Assembly (NCBI GenBank): GCA_951799445.1
Contig: OX637290.1
Span: forward strand, 24,112,987 to 24,176,986
Reading direction: 5' to 3'
Length of the DNA: 64,000 nucleotides
DNA from: Pseudisothecium myosuroides
Taxonomy: Eukaryota > Streptophyta > Bryopsida > Hypnales > Lembophyllaceae
Both the position numbers and the translations under genes were made by a program. A model generated the notes under the pieces. The model worked only from the letters and a program-made list of their open reading frames with translations. It had not been told where the DNA came from and searched no databases. Numbering within the stretch: the first letter of the stretch is position 1; each line of letters starts with the position of its first letter. Below are positions 38,774-51,370 of the stretch, in pieces.

Positions 38774-40386
38774 ATGACGACCATCCGGCGGTTCTGCTGC
38801 GACGATCTGCTCAAGTTTGCGAACGTTAATATCGACCACCTCACTGAAACTGTAAGCCTGCTTTCTACTTCTCAGAGCTTTTGCATTGACTTCAGTTTTG
38901 GTGGTTTTATAATTGCGGTGGTACGCGTAATTTGATTGTGTGAATGGTTGAGTCATGTTGGTGGATGCTGAGTTTACCTGTCGTTATTGATGTGCAGTTT
39001 AGCATGGCTTTCTACCAAACTTACATGGCAAGGTGGCCTGATTATTGCCATATTGCAGAGGCAGCAAATGGGACCATCATGGGATACAGTACGTCCCGAA
39101 CTTGATTTCGATTGTTCCTGAATTTTTGCTAATTTGGATCTCTCTCCTTTACTGAAGTATTAAAAATTCGGTGTTGTTCCATCGAAGAAGTAAACAATTT
39201 CTCTTTTTGTTCTCAATCTTCGAGCTTCTCGTCTCAACACTCTCGCTTTGCTAGTACTCTACTTCAACTGCCTGCGGGAAATGACCTGGTTAGTTCAAGC
39301 GGAGTGAGCTGACGTCGTGGAATATAATGCATTGAAGTACGGTTTGTTCAAGGAAATAAGAGGAGAATGTTGAGTCGTGGTTGAGAAACATTGTTCACCT
39401 TATTGTTCTTGACAAAAGCAATGCTGTGATCTGGAATTGATTTAACCGGTCGGGATGTGTCGGTAACATTGGGATGTTTGTTTGGCAGTCATGGGGAAGG
39501 TGGAAGGGCACGGTGAGAATTGGCACGGCCATGTCACGGCCGTTACCGTGGCCCCGGAATATCGTCGTCAGCAGCTTGCGAAGAAGTTGATGATCATTTT
39601 AGAGGACATCACTGAGAAAACGTAAGTTTTGCTTCTTGTTAACATGATTGTTTAAACCATGTTCCGTATGTTCAGCATTTTGGCAGAGGCTTACCTCCCC
39701 ATGCATCTGCCACATTGTCATATGGTTGGCTTAAAATCCTTGTTTGGGGAATCTGCTCACGGGTTCAGGTACAACGGCTACTTTGTGGACTTATTCGTGC
39801 GAGCATCAAACCTTCCTGCGATAACGATGTATCAAAAAGTATGTCAACATCTTAACTCGTTTGATTTCCAGAGACAGGTTAATTGAAGAGGTAGAGTGTA
39901 CGTTGGAACTGAATTTGTGCAGTAAATGAGCGACTCTTAGTTCCTGTGAATAGAGAGAAATTGCACTGTTCTAATTTTTCAAGCTTTGGTTATTAAAGTG
40001 GTGTCTGCTTTTTGGTCCTGTGCAGCTCGGCTATTCAGTTTACCGAAGGGTTCTTAGATATTATTCAGGCGAGGAAGATGGACTCGGTATGTACATCAAA
40101 ATACCCAAGAGTTCTGGAATGTTTGTTTTTATGTTTTCATGTGGTGATAAACAATTCTCTGAGTAGAATGCAGCAGATGGACCTGAGCCAATGAATATGC
40201 ATTTTTGTGACGTTACATTGTGGTTACTTTAAGGTTGACTTCGATACACTGAAGGCCTAGGGATGAAGTTGTGTCCTTTCTTCTTTCTTTGCAGATATGC
40301 GAAAAGCCATGCCACGAGATGTACAAAAGAAGTCGATCATACCTTTAAAACGAGCAGTAACGCCTGAAGAGTTGGAGTATGACTGA
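38774..40386 (+). CDS. NAA20: NAA20, catalytic subunit of NatB N-terminal acetyltransferase
   Basis: Six exons join in frame: 38774-38851, 38998-39088, 39489-39621, 39769-39838, 40026-40086 and 40295-40386. They encode 174 residues, the usual length. The start is MTTIRRFCCDDLLKF. The GNAT core follows: WPDYCHIAEAANGTIMGY, then IMGKVEGHGENWHGHVTAV and VTVAPEYRRQQLAKKL, which forms the acetyl-CoA pyrophosphate loop. FVDLFVRASNLPAITMYQKLGYSVYRR and the C-terminal VTPEELEYD complete it. RRQQLA replaces the RRxGLA of the human enzyme; from memory the Arabidopsis protein has the same Gln. With NAA25, the enzyme acetylates cytosolic proteins starting Met-Asp, Met-Glu, Met-Asn or Met-Gln at the ribosome. 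All junctions are GT..AG and phases agree, so the gene looks intact. Confidence 0.97.
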
Positions 40387-42591
40387 ATCTTTGGGGGTTC
40401 ATAAGCCAGTTTATCGCATGATTTCTTATCGTGGAGATTGAGGATTCATCATTCAGGCAACAGATTTTTGTAGTACCTATCAGTTTCACGTCCTCTTTGT
40501 AACCTTATTTTTTACTTAATCTGCAGTATGGTGATTCTATTCCTCTTAATGAGGACGGTACATACTTCCTGCGTTTTTAGGGAAGTGTAAGAAAATTGCA
40601 TTGTCTTTACAACGGACGCTTGGGGCTACTTTATTGGAAAATTCTTCCCGTGATCCCACTTGAGACCTGTAATCCTTTAGAGTATGGGAAACGACACTGC
40701 CGATTCCTAGTGAAGAGACATATAATTTGACTCACAACTTGGATCACTGCGTGTTATTAGATCTTATCAGTGCAAGATTTTTGTACTTAATTTCCTAACT
40801 TTTCAAGAATGTAGTGCACATCACGCACTTTTTGGCTACCACAATGTTGCGACGGTCTTTTTTCTCGAGCCTCCTAATTTTGGCCCATCTAGTTTCTTGT
40901 TTCTTGTAAGCTTGGGAATGTCTCTTTTTGGGTCCCCTTGCTGAGCAGTAACCGATGGTTAGAGAGAATTTCGCAGAGCACTTGCTCTGCAGAATTCTAA
41001 GTTAATTGACGGTGAAAGCAGGTGCTGAATCGTGAGTTAAACCAACGGTGAAAGTTAAACCAACGAGTCCAAGCACCAATAGTTGGAGGCACTTTTTGCC
41101 AGAAAAAATATTTTTGCAGCATAGGCAATTGAAAGTCATGAATTTTCAAAAAAAAATTAGAACTTTTGGATAAGGCATATATTTTCTGTGAATTTTCAAA
41201 GTAGAACTTTGTAGGGCACTCCAAACTGCTCTCTAGGAAAACTACCTAGATTATGACATGGTAATCTAAAAAAATTAGCAAGCACCAACCACAATTAAGT
41301 ATAGGCATGGTTTCGAGGTACTTTTGGGACACTTTAACCCTTAAACGTCGAGGCGGACACTTTGAGTCCGATGGATGACAGGGAATCAAACTGTATAGGA
41401 TAGAAGTGCAACTATTCATCCTTGAAATTTGTTGTGGAAAAGGTAGATCTTCTACAGTAGTTTGATTTGCAATGAGTATTTTTGCAATTTTGGAGGCTAA
41501 TGATTCACACGGTAATAGAAAAGGATGATTTCGAGGGTCACGCCTTCGTCCTTTAAAGGTTAAGAGGAGTCTACAGTAAAACAATGGATATACATATGGG
41601 AACTGGTGCTCCTACCTTATGCACAACAATTGCTCCACAAAATTTTAAATTAACTGACGGTGAAATGAACATATGCATTTTTTGTATATGTGGCAAGGTT
41701 TCAAGGGTCCTCTAATGTTTTCATCCCAATTTTCTTTGTCTTATTTTGCCCTACTTCTCTTATGGTTGTTTTTAACCCTTAAAGTCCCAAAGTTCTCGTA
41801 GGGGACTCTTGAGATTTGGGGTAGCTTGTATGACCTCAATTTTTATTCTGATTTTTTGAAACTTTTTTTGGAAGATAGGAAATCACATTAGCTTTTTAGA
41901 AAATTACATTAGCTTTCTAGGAAAATAATTTTATTTCAATTGGTGCTCGAGAGCAAAAATTATGCCACCCTAGTCTTAAAAGCAATTTTTTGGGCAGCAC
42001 AAAAAAAATCCAACAAATTGATTTTTTTTTTATTTGAATTTTTTTCAAAGATTATACTTTTGTCTATATGTGAAGCTTTTTAATTCATTCTATTGGACTA
42101 GCAATGAGAGAATTATGGACAATTGTGTTTTTTGAGCAATTTAAGCATCTTCTTGAAAAAATACCTTATAGAATTCATTTTTGAATGCAATTTTCACAAT
42201 TTAAAATAAAAACTTGTTTAATAGGTTAAGTTTGATTGCTAGAACAATTTCACCAATGGATATTATTTTGTTTCAATTCCATCTTAAGTAGAGCTATTAA
42301 CAATTTAGTTTTTATTTCAATCTCTTAAGTATTTCTACTTGACAATTTTTTAAAGAATGAAAATCAAGTCTTTTTATTAAAAAAGAATTCCTTTGACTTT
42401 CAATTCAATTTTTCAATATAAAAAATAAAAAATAAATAATAGTAGTGCAAATTTTTTAAATTTAAAAGATTCAAAGCCAAAAAATCTAGTTGAGCAAAGT
42501 GCACAAAAACTTGTTTTTCTCACTTTAAATACAAATAAATTTTGCAATCTCTGCTGTCAAAGTTTTTGAAATTTATTCCACATTTTTTATA

Positions 42592-42672
42592 TTCCCTTTG
42601 TTTCTAAATAATACTCATATTTTCTTTGTATTTTACAAAAAAAACATTGGTATTATTTTGAGACAAAGGGAG
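42592..42672. mobile_element. Stowaway-like MITE, 81 bp, TA target duplication
   Basis: The ends are inverted repeats of the form yTCCCTTTGTyTCwAAATAATAC, flanked by TA at 42590-42591 and 42673-42674. This matches the Stowaway (Tc1/mariner) pattern of CTCCCTCCGT-type ends in plants. The body is only about 35 bp of AT-rich sequence. Confidence 0.8.
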
Positions 42673-43014
42673 TAACAGTCTAGTACAAGATCCTATGATT
42701 AGATTTGGAAAAAAAAAATTATTTGTTTTTGCTATTTGCAATAGAAATAGTAGTTTTGAGTGTTTTTTGATGAAAAAAGACCTTGGGATTCCAGGTGTTA
42801 AAAGAGTCATCCAATTGAATATGATAAATTGTGAACAATGGATTATTGTCTTGTATTAGAAATTGTAATAGGCTTCTTTCACAAGAAAAGTCAAACCATA
42901 GCAAGTTTTATCCTACTGTTGTTAGATTCTATATTAAGGCTCATTGTGTGTAAATTGATTGAAAATGAGTTGTGTACATTTTGTAAGGCAGTAAGGCAGT
43001 AACTGCCTCTTTTC

Positions 43015-43046
43015 AGTGCATTGTGACAAAAGTGTCACAATGCACT
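43015..43046. repeat. Perfect 14-nt hairpin with 4-nt loop
   Basis: AGTGCATTGTGACA and its exact complement flank the loop aaag. A related string, cctcttttcattgcattgtg, recurs near 43547, so the hairpin may mark one end of a larger degenerate element spanning the GTATCC satellite. Confidence 0.8.
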
Positions 43047-43176
43047 AAAATTTTAAAATGAATTTTAAAATTTTACTCCCCCCTCCCCTCATTTCATTTA
43101 AATATTTTACATGAAATTTGAAAATTTATCCCTCCCACCCCTTTGTAATTTCCAGGTGGGGGTGGGACTGACAATT

Positions 43177-43441
43177 GATATGGGATATATCCTGTATCCC
43201 TTACGTATATCCATATCTCATATTTCGTATGTCATACTGTACCATGTCTCGTATCGTATATAGTATCCATACCATATTTCGTATCCTATGTCGTATCCGA
43301 ATCCGTATCCAATACATGTACCGTATCTCATATCCAATATCCGTACCATGTTTCGTATTTCGTATCCTGTATCCTATCTGTATCCAGCATATGTATCATA
43401 TCTCATATCCAGTACATGTACGCATATTGTATCCGTATACA
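43177..43441. repeat. Degenerate GTATCC/CGTATC satellite
   Basis: About 265 bp consist of interspersed gtatcc, cgtatc, catatc and catacc hexamers. The plus-strand frame over it reads as Tyr/Ile/Arg-rich repeats and is not a gene. A weaker relative lies after the TA microsatellite near 8500-8580. Confidence 0.85.
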
Positions 43442-44201
43442 AGGTTGTTTTTCAAGATCAACGGTAGGGGGATATTTTTTTAATTTAAAAATCAACGATT
43501 GTCAAAATTTTAGGCCAAAGGGGAGGGAGGAAACGGATGTGCAGCCTCTTTTCATTGCATTGTGTGAGGTGATCCATGTTATTTGCAAATTATATATTAG
43601 TAGGTCTTAGAGTTGTTCATAAAAAAATGGAGCAGGATTTGACGAAATTTGAAAGATTGAAGGCCCATTGAATGGCTCTCCTTACTTTCAAGGGAAGTTC
43701 AAGTTTTCTTCTTCTCAAACAACCTTGATGCCTACTACTTGGAGAGCCTCCTACTAACATTTTTATTTGAGCAAGGTTGCAAGGTCCTTGTTAATGATAT
43801 CAAGAATTCTATGGGTTGGAAATTGGGTGCGACCATTGTCCTCCCTAATGATATGAAAAAGTCTTTGAATTGGAAATTGAATGTGACCGTTATGAGACCA
43901 ACTTGTATGGAGTTATTCTATTGGCTCAATCCATCTATCCATTAACTTCTCAATCTCGAGAGTCCAATTTCTATCTACTATCTTTATCACACATCAAAAC
44001 CTGTCATGGAAAACCAATCATTCATGACAAGTTGAAACAAATCTTTTCATCCACAAAGAATTTGACAAACTCTATATAAGCTAAAGGCTTGGTGATTGCA
44101 CCCTCTAAGCCAATACCAAAATGTTCTCTAGTTACCAAGGATTGTAAGTGATTGTAAAATTCATGTTCTATATCTTTGAAGATGCTTGAAATTTTTTCGT
44201 C

Positions 44202-44494
44202 CATTAGAAGAGATTTGAGGGCTCTAAGAGCCTGCGAGTTATCAGGCCTTGGGAACCTTGGGAAGAGCTTGGGAGCAGTAATCTGACGTGGCCAAGACTA
44301 TGCCACGTTAGAAAATAATAAAAAATTAATTTCTATAATTAATTTCTATAATTTTTATATAATATATATATATATTAAAATAATATTTTAATTTTAATAT
44401 TTTGATTTTTTTTAATTTTTTAAATATTCTGACTGTTCCCAACTGCGGGAACAGCCTGAAACGGCCCTTCGCAACCCTCAAATCTCTTCTAATG
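44202..44494. mobile_element. Inverted-repeat element (MITE-like), 20-nt perfect ends
   Basis: Positions 44202-44221 and 44475-44494 are perfect inverted copies (start CATTAGAAGAG). The interior has further palindromes, ctgacgtggc...gccacgttag near 44282-44310 and gttccc..gggaac near 44436-44452, and an AT-rich centre. No target duplication is obvious and no coding sequence is present. The superfamily is not clear. Confidence 0.65.
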
Positions 44495-44593
44495 TGTTCT
44501 TGCTTTAAAGCCTCTACAATAGAGAGTTTTAGTCCATGTGATTATCTAACAAGCAACAACTTTAGTATCTCACTATTGAATTAGCCTTTTGAG

Positions 44594-45039
44594 GTAAAGT
44601 AAACCAGCCCATCATGGTCAAACTTTGGAGTCTACCTTCATTCCATTGCTGAAATTTTTCAATTTTTTTCCCTCACAAAGATAAATGTGAGAGATAGTGA
44701 GGACATTTGAAATTATTTTTTTTGGACCAAGTATGAATTAGTTTAGAATTTTTGAAGTGATCAACCTATAGGGGACTGTAGGCCCCCTCATGACCAACAA
44801 AATCAAATCGAATATGGTCATCTTCCTACCCAATGCAATTAAAACATTTTCAAATATGGAAGACCTAAAAAATCAGTTTTTACAAAGAATTTTACATTGA
44901 AAAGTTGGAAGTACCTATTGAGGTCACTAATTACTCCATAACTACCATGTAAGGCATTGATTGTGATCTAAAAAACCACAATGGGGTCATTAGGTGTCTA
45001 TCATGGGTCATTTGACCATGATGGGCTAGTTTACTTTAC
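44594..45039. mobile_element. Inverted-repeat element (MITE-like), 29-nt ends
   Basis: Positions 44594-44622 and 45011-45039 are inverted copies with one mismatch, starting gtaaagtaaac. The enclosed 390 bp are non-coding. A target duplication is not clear. It lies 100 bp from the element ending at 44494, so the two may be nested or serial insertions. Confidence 0.7.
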
Positions 45040-45535
45040 AACCTTGTGGTTGAAATAATTACAAGTTGTTTTTATGGCAAGATTCCAAAACGCAATGGTT
45101 ACAGAGTCACAATGCTAGTCAAGAATTTTTGCAATTTGAATGTTAAAATCCTACTAGCAATAAAGAGGTCTTGGTTAGTACGGTATGTTGCATCATATTT
45201 ATATTTCCTAAGACAATGAAAGATGTTATTTCCTAAAAAATTGTGCCACAAATGTTAAGAAATAGATTTGGTACCATTGCCTTGATGAAAAGACTGGGAA
45301 AAAAAAAAGATTGTAAAGATGCAATATTAAATGTCGAAGCAACTAATGATACAAAAGCACAAAAGCACAAAAGCTCTGGCAAGTACAATGCAACCATAGA
45401 AAGTAGAATGCCAAGATTCATAGATCGAGATGATAATAATATTGTTAGATGTACACATTCCTTATATTTTATTTCAACGTCTTTTTGGGCTCGTTAATTA
45501 ATTTTTATCTATTTTTACCTATTTTTACCTATTTG

Positions 45536-46833
45536 AAGGCCTCACGGTTGCACCCTCGCAACAGCACCCTCGCACCCCCATCTGCCCGCGGGCAGTCTTC
45601 CTCCGGGCAGCTGTAACCACTCTGCTTCTCATTTCATGAGCTCCGTCACCCTCGCCCTTGGAAAGGCAGCGCCTGTCTCGCCATCGCCATTGCCGTTGCT
45701 GCTGACCACGCGCCGCCCGCTCCTTTTCCTTTCCTTGGTAACAATCCACACACGCTTCCTCTGTCTCCTATCCAGAATTTTCGGAATTAATTTTTGATAC
45801 TTTTCTTTTTTCCTTTTGGTGGTTGTTTAGTTTCCCGGGATGATTTGTTTCGCGAGATGTTCTAAGCTAGGGTTTGTGTCCCGCGGAAGGGCTCACTGGA
45901 GAGTTTTTGTTTAGTCGAAGACTCTGCGTTCGTTAGGGAGGTTGAGTGGCTTTGATTTTCCATTCGATGCGGTTTGGGCAACTGTCGCTGCTTGGCATTG
46001 CGGTTTTTGGAGCGAGGTGTTTTGGGATGTGATGTTGGAGGAGAATTAGTGATGTAATTTGTGATGTAATTTGTGGTTGTATGATTGGCGAGAGGTCGCG
46101 GTTAGGCTTTGCGAAGTTCTTCTTTTTGGTTCGATTTGTTGGATTATATTTGGGTGAGCGGTTGTGGTGTGTGAATAATATTTTAGGGTCTATGGAAACT
46201 CTTTTTGGCTGGAATATATTGGCCATGGCGTGGTGGCTGTGGTGATGCCTTTTGACGAGCGGTTTCTGCTTTGAGGGTTGCTTAGTGCTCATAGTCCTCG
46301 TGAATTGCCTGCGGGTTTCTTTGCAACCTTAGGCCTGGCAATGCGCGAGGGGCAGGGAAGAGGCTACCGTTACTTTTGTCAATGCTCGTTTCCTTTTTGG
46401 GCTTCATGATTGTTTAGCAGTTTTGAGTGGGTAAAACAGGAACATTCTTCGTTCAATTTAATTTAGTTTATTAAATTTTTCTTTTGCTTACGTATGCAAT
46501 GTTCTTCACTGATTCTGGTAATGTGAAAATTTGCTCTTTCTGAATTACATTTTTCACAATATGATAAATCAAAGTGGTCATTTTAAAGCCGTGAATTCTT
46601 GGTCTTTTCGGGGTTAATTGCTGGGGTGCCAGTGGCACAATTCGATGTAAGGAACTCGGCTCGGTTGATGATGTTCAGATATTGTGGAATGGTTTTCGAT
46701 TCTCGCTAACTCCTTTTAAAATGACTACTTTGTTTGATCTGGTTGCAGAATGTTCTGCCCAAGTAATTATATGCAAAGTTAGAAATCAGATTGCCGGTGC
46801 TTCTGGAGATTCTCACTTGTCCGGAGCGCCGGA
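45536..46833 (+). promoter_or_regulatory. Promoter and leader of the KH-domain gene
   Basis: The block from about 45540 to 46350 is GC-richer than the spacer before it and has repeated caccctcgca and gcccgcgggc strings. It shares a 24-nt identical core (45681-45704) with the NAA20 leader. A GTTGCAG acceptor-like site at about 46742-46748 suggests an intron in the 5' untranslated region. No conserved coding exon is present before 46834. Confidence 0.5.
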
Positions 46834-49521
46834 ATGTCGGAACTGGATGAAGATAGAGATGAGGAGTGGTTCAAAGAGGTGTATGGAACGGAGTACACCG
46901 GCCCCCCGCGAGCTGCAGGTGCTTCCAAACGAGGACCTGAACCAGCCCCAACGAAAGCCGCTGTCAAACGTGCTCCCAATCCAAGTGATTCTGAAGAGGA
47001 TGATGAGCCACGAGATCCCAACGCCGTTCCTACCGACTTTACCAGTCGTGAGGCGAAAGTCTGGGAGGCGAAGGCTAAGGCGGTAGAAAGGAACTGGAAA
47101 CGTAGGAAGGAAGAAGAACTCACTTGCCGTCTTTGTGGTGAGGTTGGCCACTTTGCACAGGTAAGCGATATTAAAGAAAAAAAATACCCTGTTTCAAGGA
47201 GATCCGATATTTTGATGTGAGGTTTCCTAGTTCATACCCGCTTCTCTGGCCTGTACAAATTTTCTGCACTGGAGACTATGTGTTCTCCAGTACATAGACA
47301 GAGCGAGGTGGAGTTGCGGGGATTCCAATCAGATTGCGATAGCTGTGGTAAGAACATTATTGTAATTATATGCAGGGCTGTCCCACGACACTTGGCGGCA
47401 ATCGTAAAAGCGGGGAAGTAGTAGAACGTATTCCACTTCGTGATAAGCGACTGAAACCTCGGCTCATAGGCACCGGAGGTGCCATTGTACAGGGGATTGA
47501 GAAAGAGACTGGTTGCCGTCTAAAACTTGAAGACAATTTAACCGTCGGAAATGGGGCTTTTTTTGTGAAGATTACGGGTCCTGATAGAGTGACAGTGAAC
47601 AAGGCAATGACATGCGTCAATAAACTGGTAGATCAAGTAGAGGATGAGTGGAAGCAACAGGCTGGCACTCGGAAGTCTCAGGGAAGAGATCGGGAAAGAG
47701 GAGGAGCAGGAACTTATCAAGGTGGGAATAATGCGCCTGGCAATCCTATAATATCCTCGCAAATGCAGCTGATATCAGCTCAAAGACATCCACATGAGAA
47801 CAATACTCTTGGAGGTCCTGGTCGAAGAGGAGACTTGACCTCTCCACCCTTGGATGAAGAGAAGCGCACGATTGAGCACATAGCGTCCCAGCTGGAGGCT
47901 CGTAGGCAGTGGAAAGCCGTATCGGGCTCTTCGCAGCAGTCCTTGAATGGCTCGTATAAAGAGGGTAAGTCAAGCCCTTAGCCCTACGTACACCATCGTA
48001 ACACAGACTCTCTTAGAGCAGATACTTTGAGGACAGGGTGTAGGAAAGACCTTATGTGACATGAACAATAATGGTTTGTTTGTTCCCCGAAAAGAAAAAG
48101 AAGGAAACTCTCTTATCCTTTCTTGAAAGTTACCCCACCTAGCTCCCTCGTCTGGAGCCTTTCAGGTAAGTTTCTGCTCGATCGATAATCTTGCGGTTTT
48201 TATTACATTGGGACCGGATTCATCGAGTCCAAGGGGGACGTATTCATGCCCTGAAAAGTTTATGGAGATCGCGTGGTGCGGTAAGTGACCATCTTCCTTC
48301 CTGTCTATGGGTTCGGATTAGCCCACTCAGCGCGACCTATTCAGAGGATACCCCCTCATGCTTTACCCCTCCTTTTCATGAAGGCCGCACTGCTTCAGGA
48401 GTCGGGAGTTTGCCACCAGCTCAGCCTGGGAAACTAAATGGCGGGAGTGCATACTACCCAGACATTGCTTCTTCCTACCCTAGTCAGACTGATCACCAGC
48501 TGGAGACGGCCTTGGAGTACGATGCACAAAGTCTGGATGAACTTGAACGCCGGTTCCTGGAGGAGACTATTGAGCTTACCAAGGATCAAAACAAGGAGGA
48601 AGACAAAGAAAATGCTCGCCACCGTGAGGTTCGTTCTCTTCTTTTGAGGCTCTGCAGCTCTCACATCCATCACCAAGCGCTTTTGGATTGAATGTTATGC
48701 AGATGTGTTTTACTATGATATGTTTTCAGAGTTTTTCTCTGAATTTCCAAAATTGTAACACGGGAGGCTCTGTGTCTACTACGTTGTTGGTTTTTTTAGT
48801 TATATTTTGCGTAGATGTCGGACACTGGAATGACTTGTGTACTACGTCAGGTTCATTATGATGATGCAGTGCCGAGCAGTTATGAGAGAGTATACAAAGT
48901 TTTTGAGGATGCGTTTTTCTTACTCGTTGCAAGACTCTGACGCATTTCTTTGTTTTTAAATTTGTAATGAAATTCTAACATTTGATCTGCCTTAATATTT
49001 ATTTTCAGAGGCTTCGTGAGATCCAGGAGCAATTTCAGCATAAGATGACAAAACTACGAGCCAAACAAGCGAAAAATCGTGAAGAGTTTCTGCGCATTGA
49101 AGCCCAGATGCGTTATCAAATTCCTGCAGCTTCGAACTATTCACACTACCAGTATGGGGATTCGGGGGGCTCACTGCCACCACCACTTTCAGCCCGAGCT
49201 GCTTCCAACTATAACGAACCTTTATCTTCACGTGGTCTTTCAGCGTATGTCGATCCTTTGCCCCAATACGAGGGGTCTTATGAGACCAGTTATGAGAAGG
49301 TGTATGATCAGAATCCAACCGAGTCCTTGCAGTCCCTTCGATCAAATGTATACGACTCGTACGCAGAGGCGTCGTACTCTCCAGCACCAGCTTCTTACAA
49401 TAGAAAGCCAGGGTATGACAAGGCAGGTTATGATAGTAGCAATGCTTACAACAAATCTCAGGTGTATGACACTAAACCCTACTCTTATGGAACCACTTCC
49501 CAATACCCTGCCTATGGGTGA
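46834..49521 (+). CDS. Zinc-knuckle and KH-domain RNA-binding protein
   Basis: Four exons join in frame: 46834-47160, 47376-47964, 48384-48628 and 49009-49521, giving 557 residues. The acidic N-terminus MSELDEDRDEEWFKEVYG is followed by a basic helix (AKAVERNWKRRKEEE). The CCHC zinc knuckle CRLCGEVGHFAQGC has the CX2CX4HX4C spacing and is split by the first intron after residue 109. The KH domain follows, with the RNA-binding loop in PRLIGTGGAIVQGIEKETGC and the helix AMTCVNKLVDQVEDEW. A charged coil (ERRFLEETIELTKDQNKEEDKE, then EIQEQFQHKMTKLRAKQ) precedes a Tyr/Ser/Pro-rich, low-complexity tail of about 140 residues. The combination suggests pre-mRNA or mRNA binding. Plants have homologues annotated only as KH-domain proteins. 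The exon-3 donor GTTCGT is unusual. Confidence 0.92.
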
Positions 49522-50899
49522 AGATACAAATTTAGCTGGTAATGAACGGTTATCAAAGTGGGGGGTGATGAAGTCATCTGAGGCCATTCATCGAGGGCAT
49601 CCTCAACTTGTAGTCTTCCTCCTTCAAATTCAACCAATGAAGGTTTGGACAGGTACTGAAACGGCTGTGGGATACAATAGGTTGTAATGCCAAATCTTCC
49701 GTGACGAGGATATGAATTTTTTAACTCCTGTGAAAGGTTGATGTTAAGACGCAGAGAAAAGCCAAATGATGAGAATATTTAATATGTCCTTTTTTGTGCT
49801 TAATTAGATAGCGTAAGCTCACTGATGATTGTTTTGACGATGTGTAATATTCAGTTCTGCTCGTCAGTTACATATGTGGATTGCAATGCATCGCCGTCAT
49901 CTCCATGGGAGGAGCATAGCTCTTGAACTAGTTGTTGGATACCAGGTTTGTATGTATCTATGTTTTCGATCCCCGAGGGCTCTTTTCTTTCCAGATTGAG
50001 AAGCTACTAACTGCATTCAGCGGCGTTCTATACTTGGAGTGGATATGAACGGATACTAAAATCTGGGCTATTTACATCACTTCCATAATCAGAAGTTGGC
50101 CTGCCTACCGCACTCCAGCAGCAATTTGGTTCACGCTGCAACTCTGCTCTCGCAATTTCTGATTATGGGTACTGTTCTTGAACTTGAACTTGATCCGAGA
50201 CATACATTAATGCCTCGCAATGGTTTCAGAGTGTTTCGGGGTAATTGAGTGTCGCACAACGCTGGACAGTACTCACAGATTATTGGTGCAAACATAAGTT
50301 ACTGGTCAAGTGCAGTTCTAAACATACTCCAACTTCCATCAACTTTCATTACAGGGAGAGGTAAGCTTACTTCTAAAGTGTAAGCCTACCCCAATTTCAA
50401 CTCAATGCAATGGTTTGTACTCCAGCTTATGTCCATTCAATTTGTACGAGAAGTTGCATCGAGTAAGGTGCACTTGAAATAGCAAGGCCCACTTTCAGAG
50501 TTCTTTACAATTACAGAGTGGACTGATATGCTTATGCTTTCAATGCCTCCCCCAATCTTTACTCGTAAAGCAGCCAATAGTCCAGTACCAGGATTTGTAA
50601 TATCGTAAAGCAAAATCTGATGTTCAAGGCAACTTTGTCTCTATCGTTTCGGTTATAGTGATAATTCCTCTCCTTATCCTATGACCTTCGATCAAACAAA
50701 AAGTAGAGGTCTAGAAATTCTTGGTTGACTCTTAATTGTGAGATCTGTCAGCAAAAAATGGTTGGAGCTCTGGAGGATGTCTTAGTGTCCTCAATGTTTT
50801 GACAAATGAAGGAGGTAAGGTCGAATTATTGTTTATTATCTATAGTAGTTTCATTGGATCCCTGGTCTGGCTTTTCTGCCGAGGTTTGCTTGATCCATG
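49522..50899. other. 3' region of the KH gene, convergent with the CAD remnant
   Basis: No coding exon is supported. The first part is presumably the 3' untranslated region of the plus-strand KH gene. The remainder separates it from the minus-strand CAD fragment. The frame at 49079-49687 is an out-of-frame shadow of the KH exon. Confidence 0.5.
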
Positions 50900-51370
50900 T
50901 CAATAACAAATAACAAAGCTATATAGGCCTTCATTTTTTTGAAGTCTCTCCATGGCCGTGGTCACGTATGAGATGGGGATCTTCTCAATCATGCACGTGA
51001 TGTTTTTTTCCCCGCAGAAGTTGAGCATTTCTTGTGTTTCAGCAACTTCACCAATTATACTCCCACCCACAAATTTCTGCCCTGCTTGCACGCATCGACC
51101 AGGACCAAAGTGAATGCCTAATTTGCTCACATACACTGCCTTCGTATGAATGCTGCATCTCTGACATAGTTGCAATGAACTCGGTGGCTTCAACACATAT
51201 GAAGCTGTGAAAAACTCAAAATCCAAAAGCCCCCTGGACATTTAGGGGTTAAAGTAATTTAAAACTAGTATAATCTAGGGGTTAAGTAATTTAGAACATG
51301 TGTCTAGTTTGGGCCACATGGCTGTCCAGCAATAGAAATTTTGTCGTGAATTTATTAGGGAAAATAGAGA

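Larger units (their letters stand above)
40387..45535. other. NAA20 3' region and AT-rich spacer with MITEs
   Basis: The first few hundred bases are probably the NAA20 3' untranslated region. Beyond about 41000 no gene is supported. The string taa(g/a)ttaa(t/c)tgacggtgaaa occurs near 41000 and again near 41650, and a perfect GCAGAGCA...TGCTCTGC palindrome lies at about 40974-40991. Other elements are listed separately. Frames at 43739-44079 and 45243-45497 show no family features. Confidence 0.5.

Noticed and set aside
40012..40194. A separate 60-residue gene inside the NAA20 locus
   Set aside because: It is NAA20 exon 5 read in a different frame together with intron sequence.
43175..43483. 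A 102-residue plus-strand frame
   Set aside because: It is encoded by the GTATCC satellite.
49079..49687. A 202-residue plus-strand frame
   Set aside because: It is the second frame of KH exon 4. The first frame carries the phase-correct protein.
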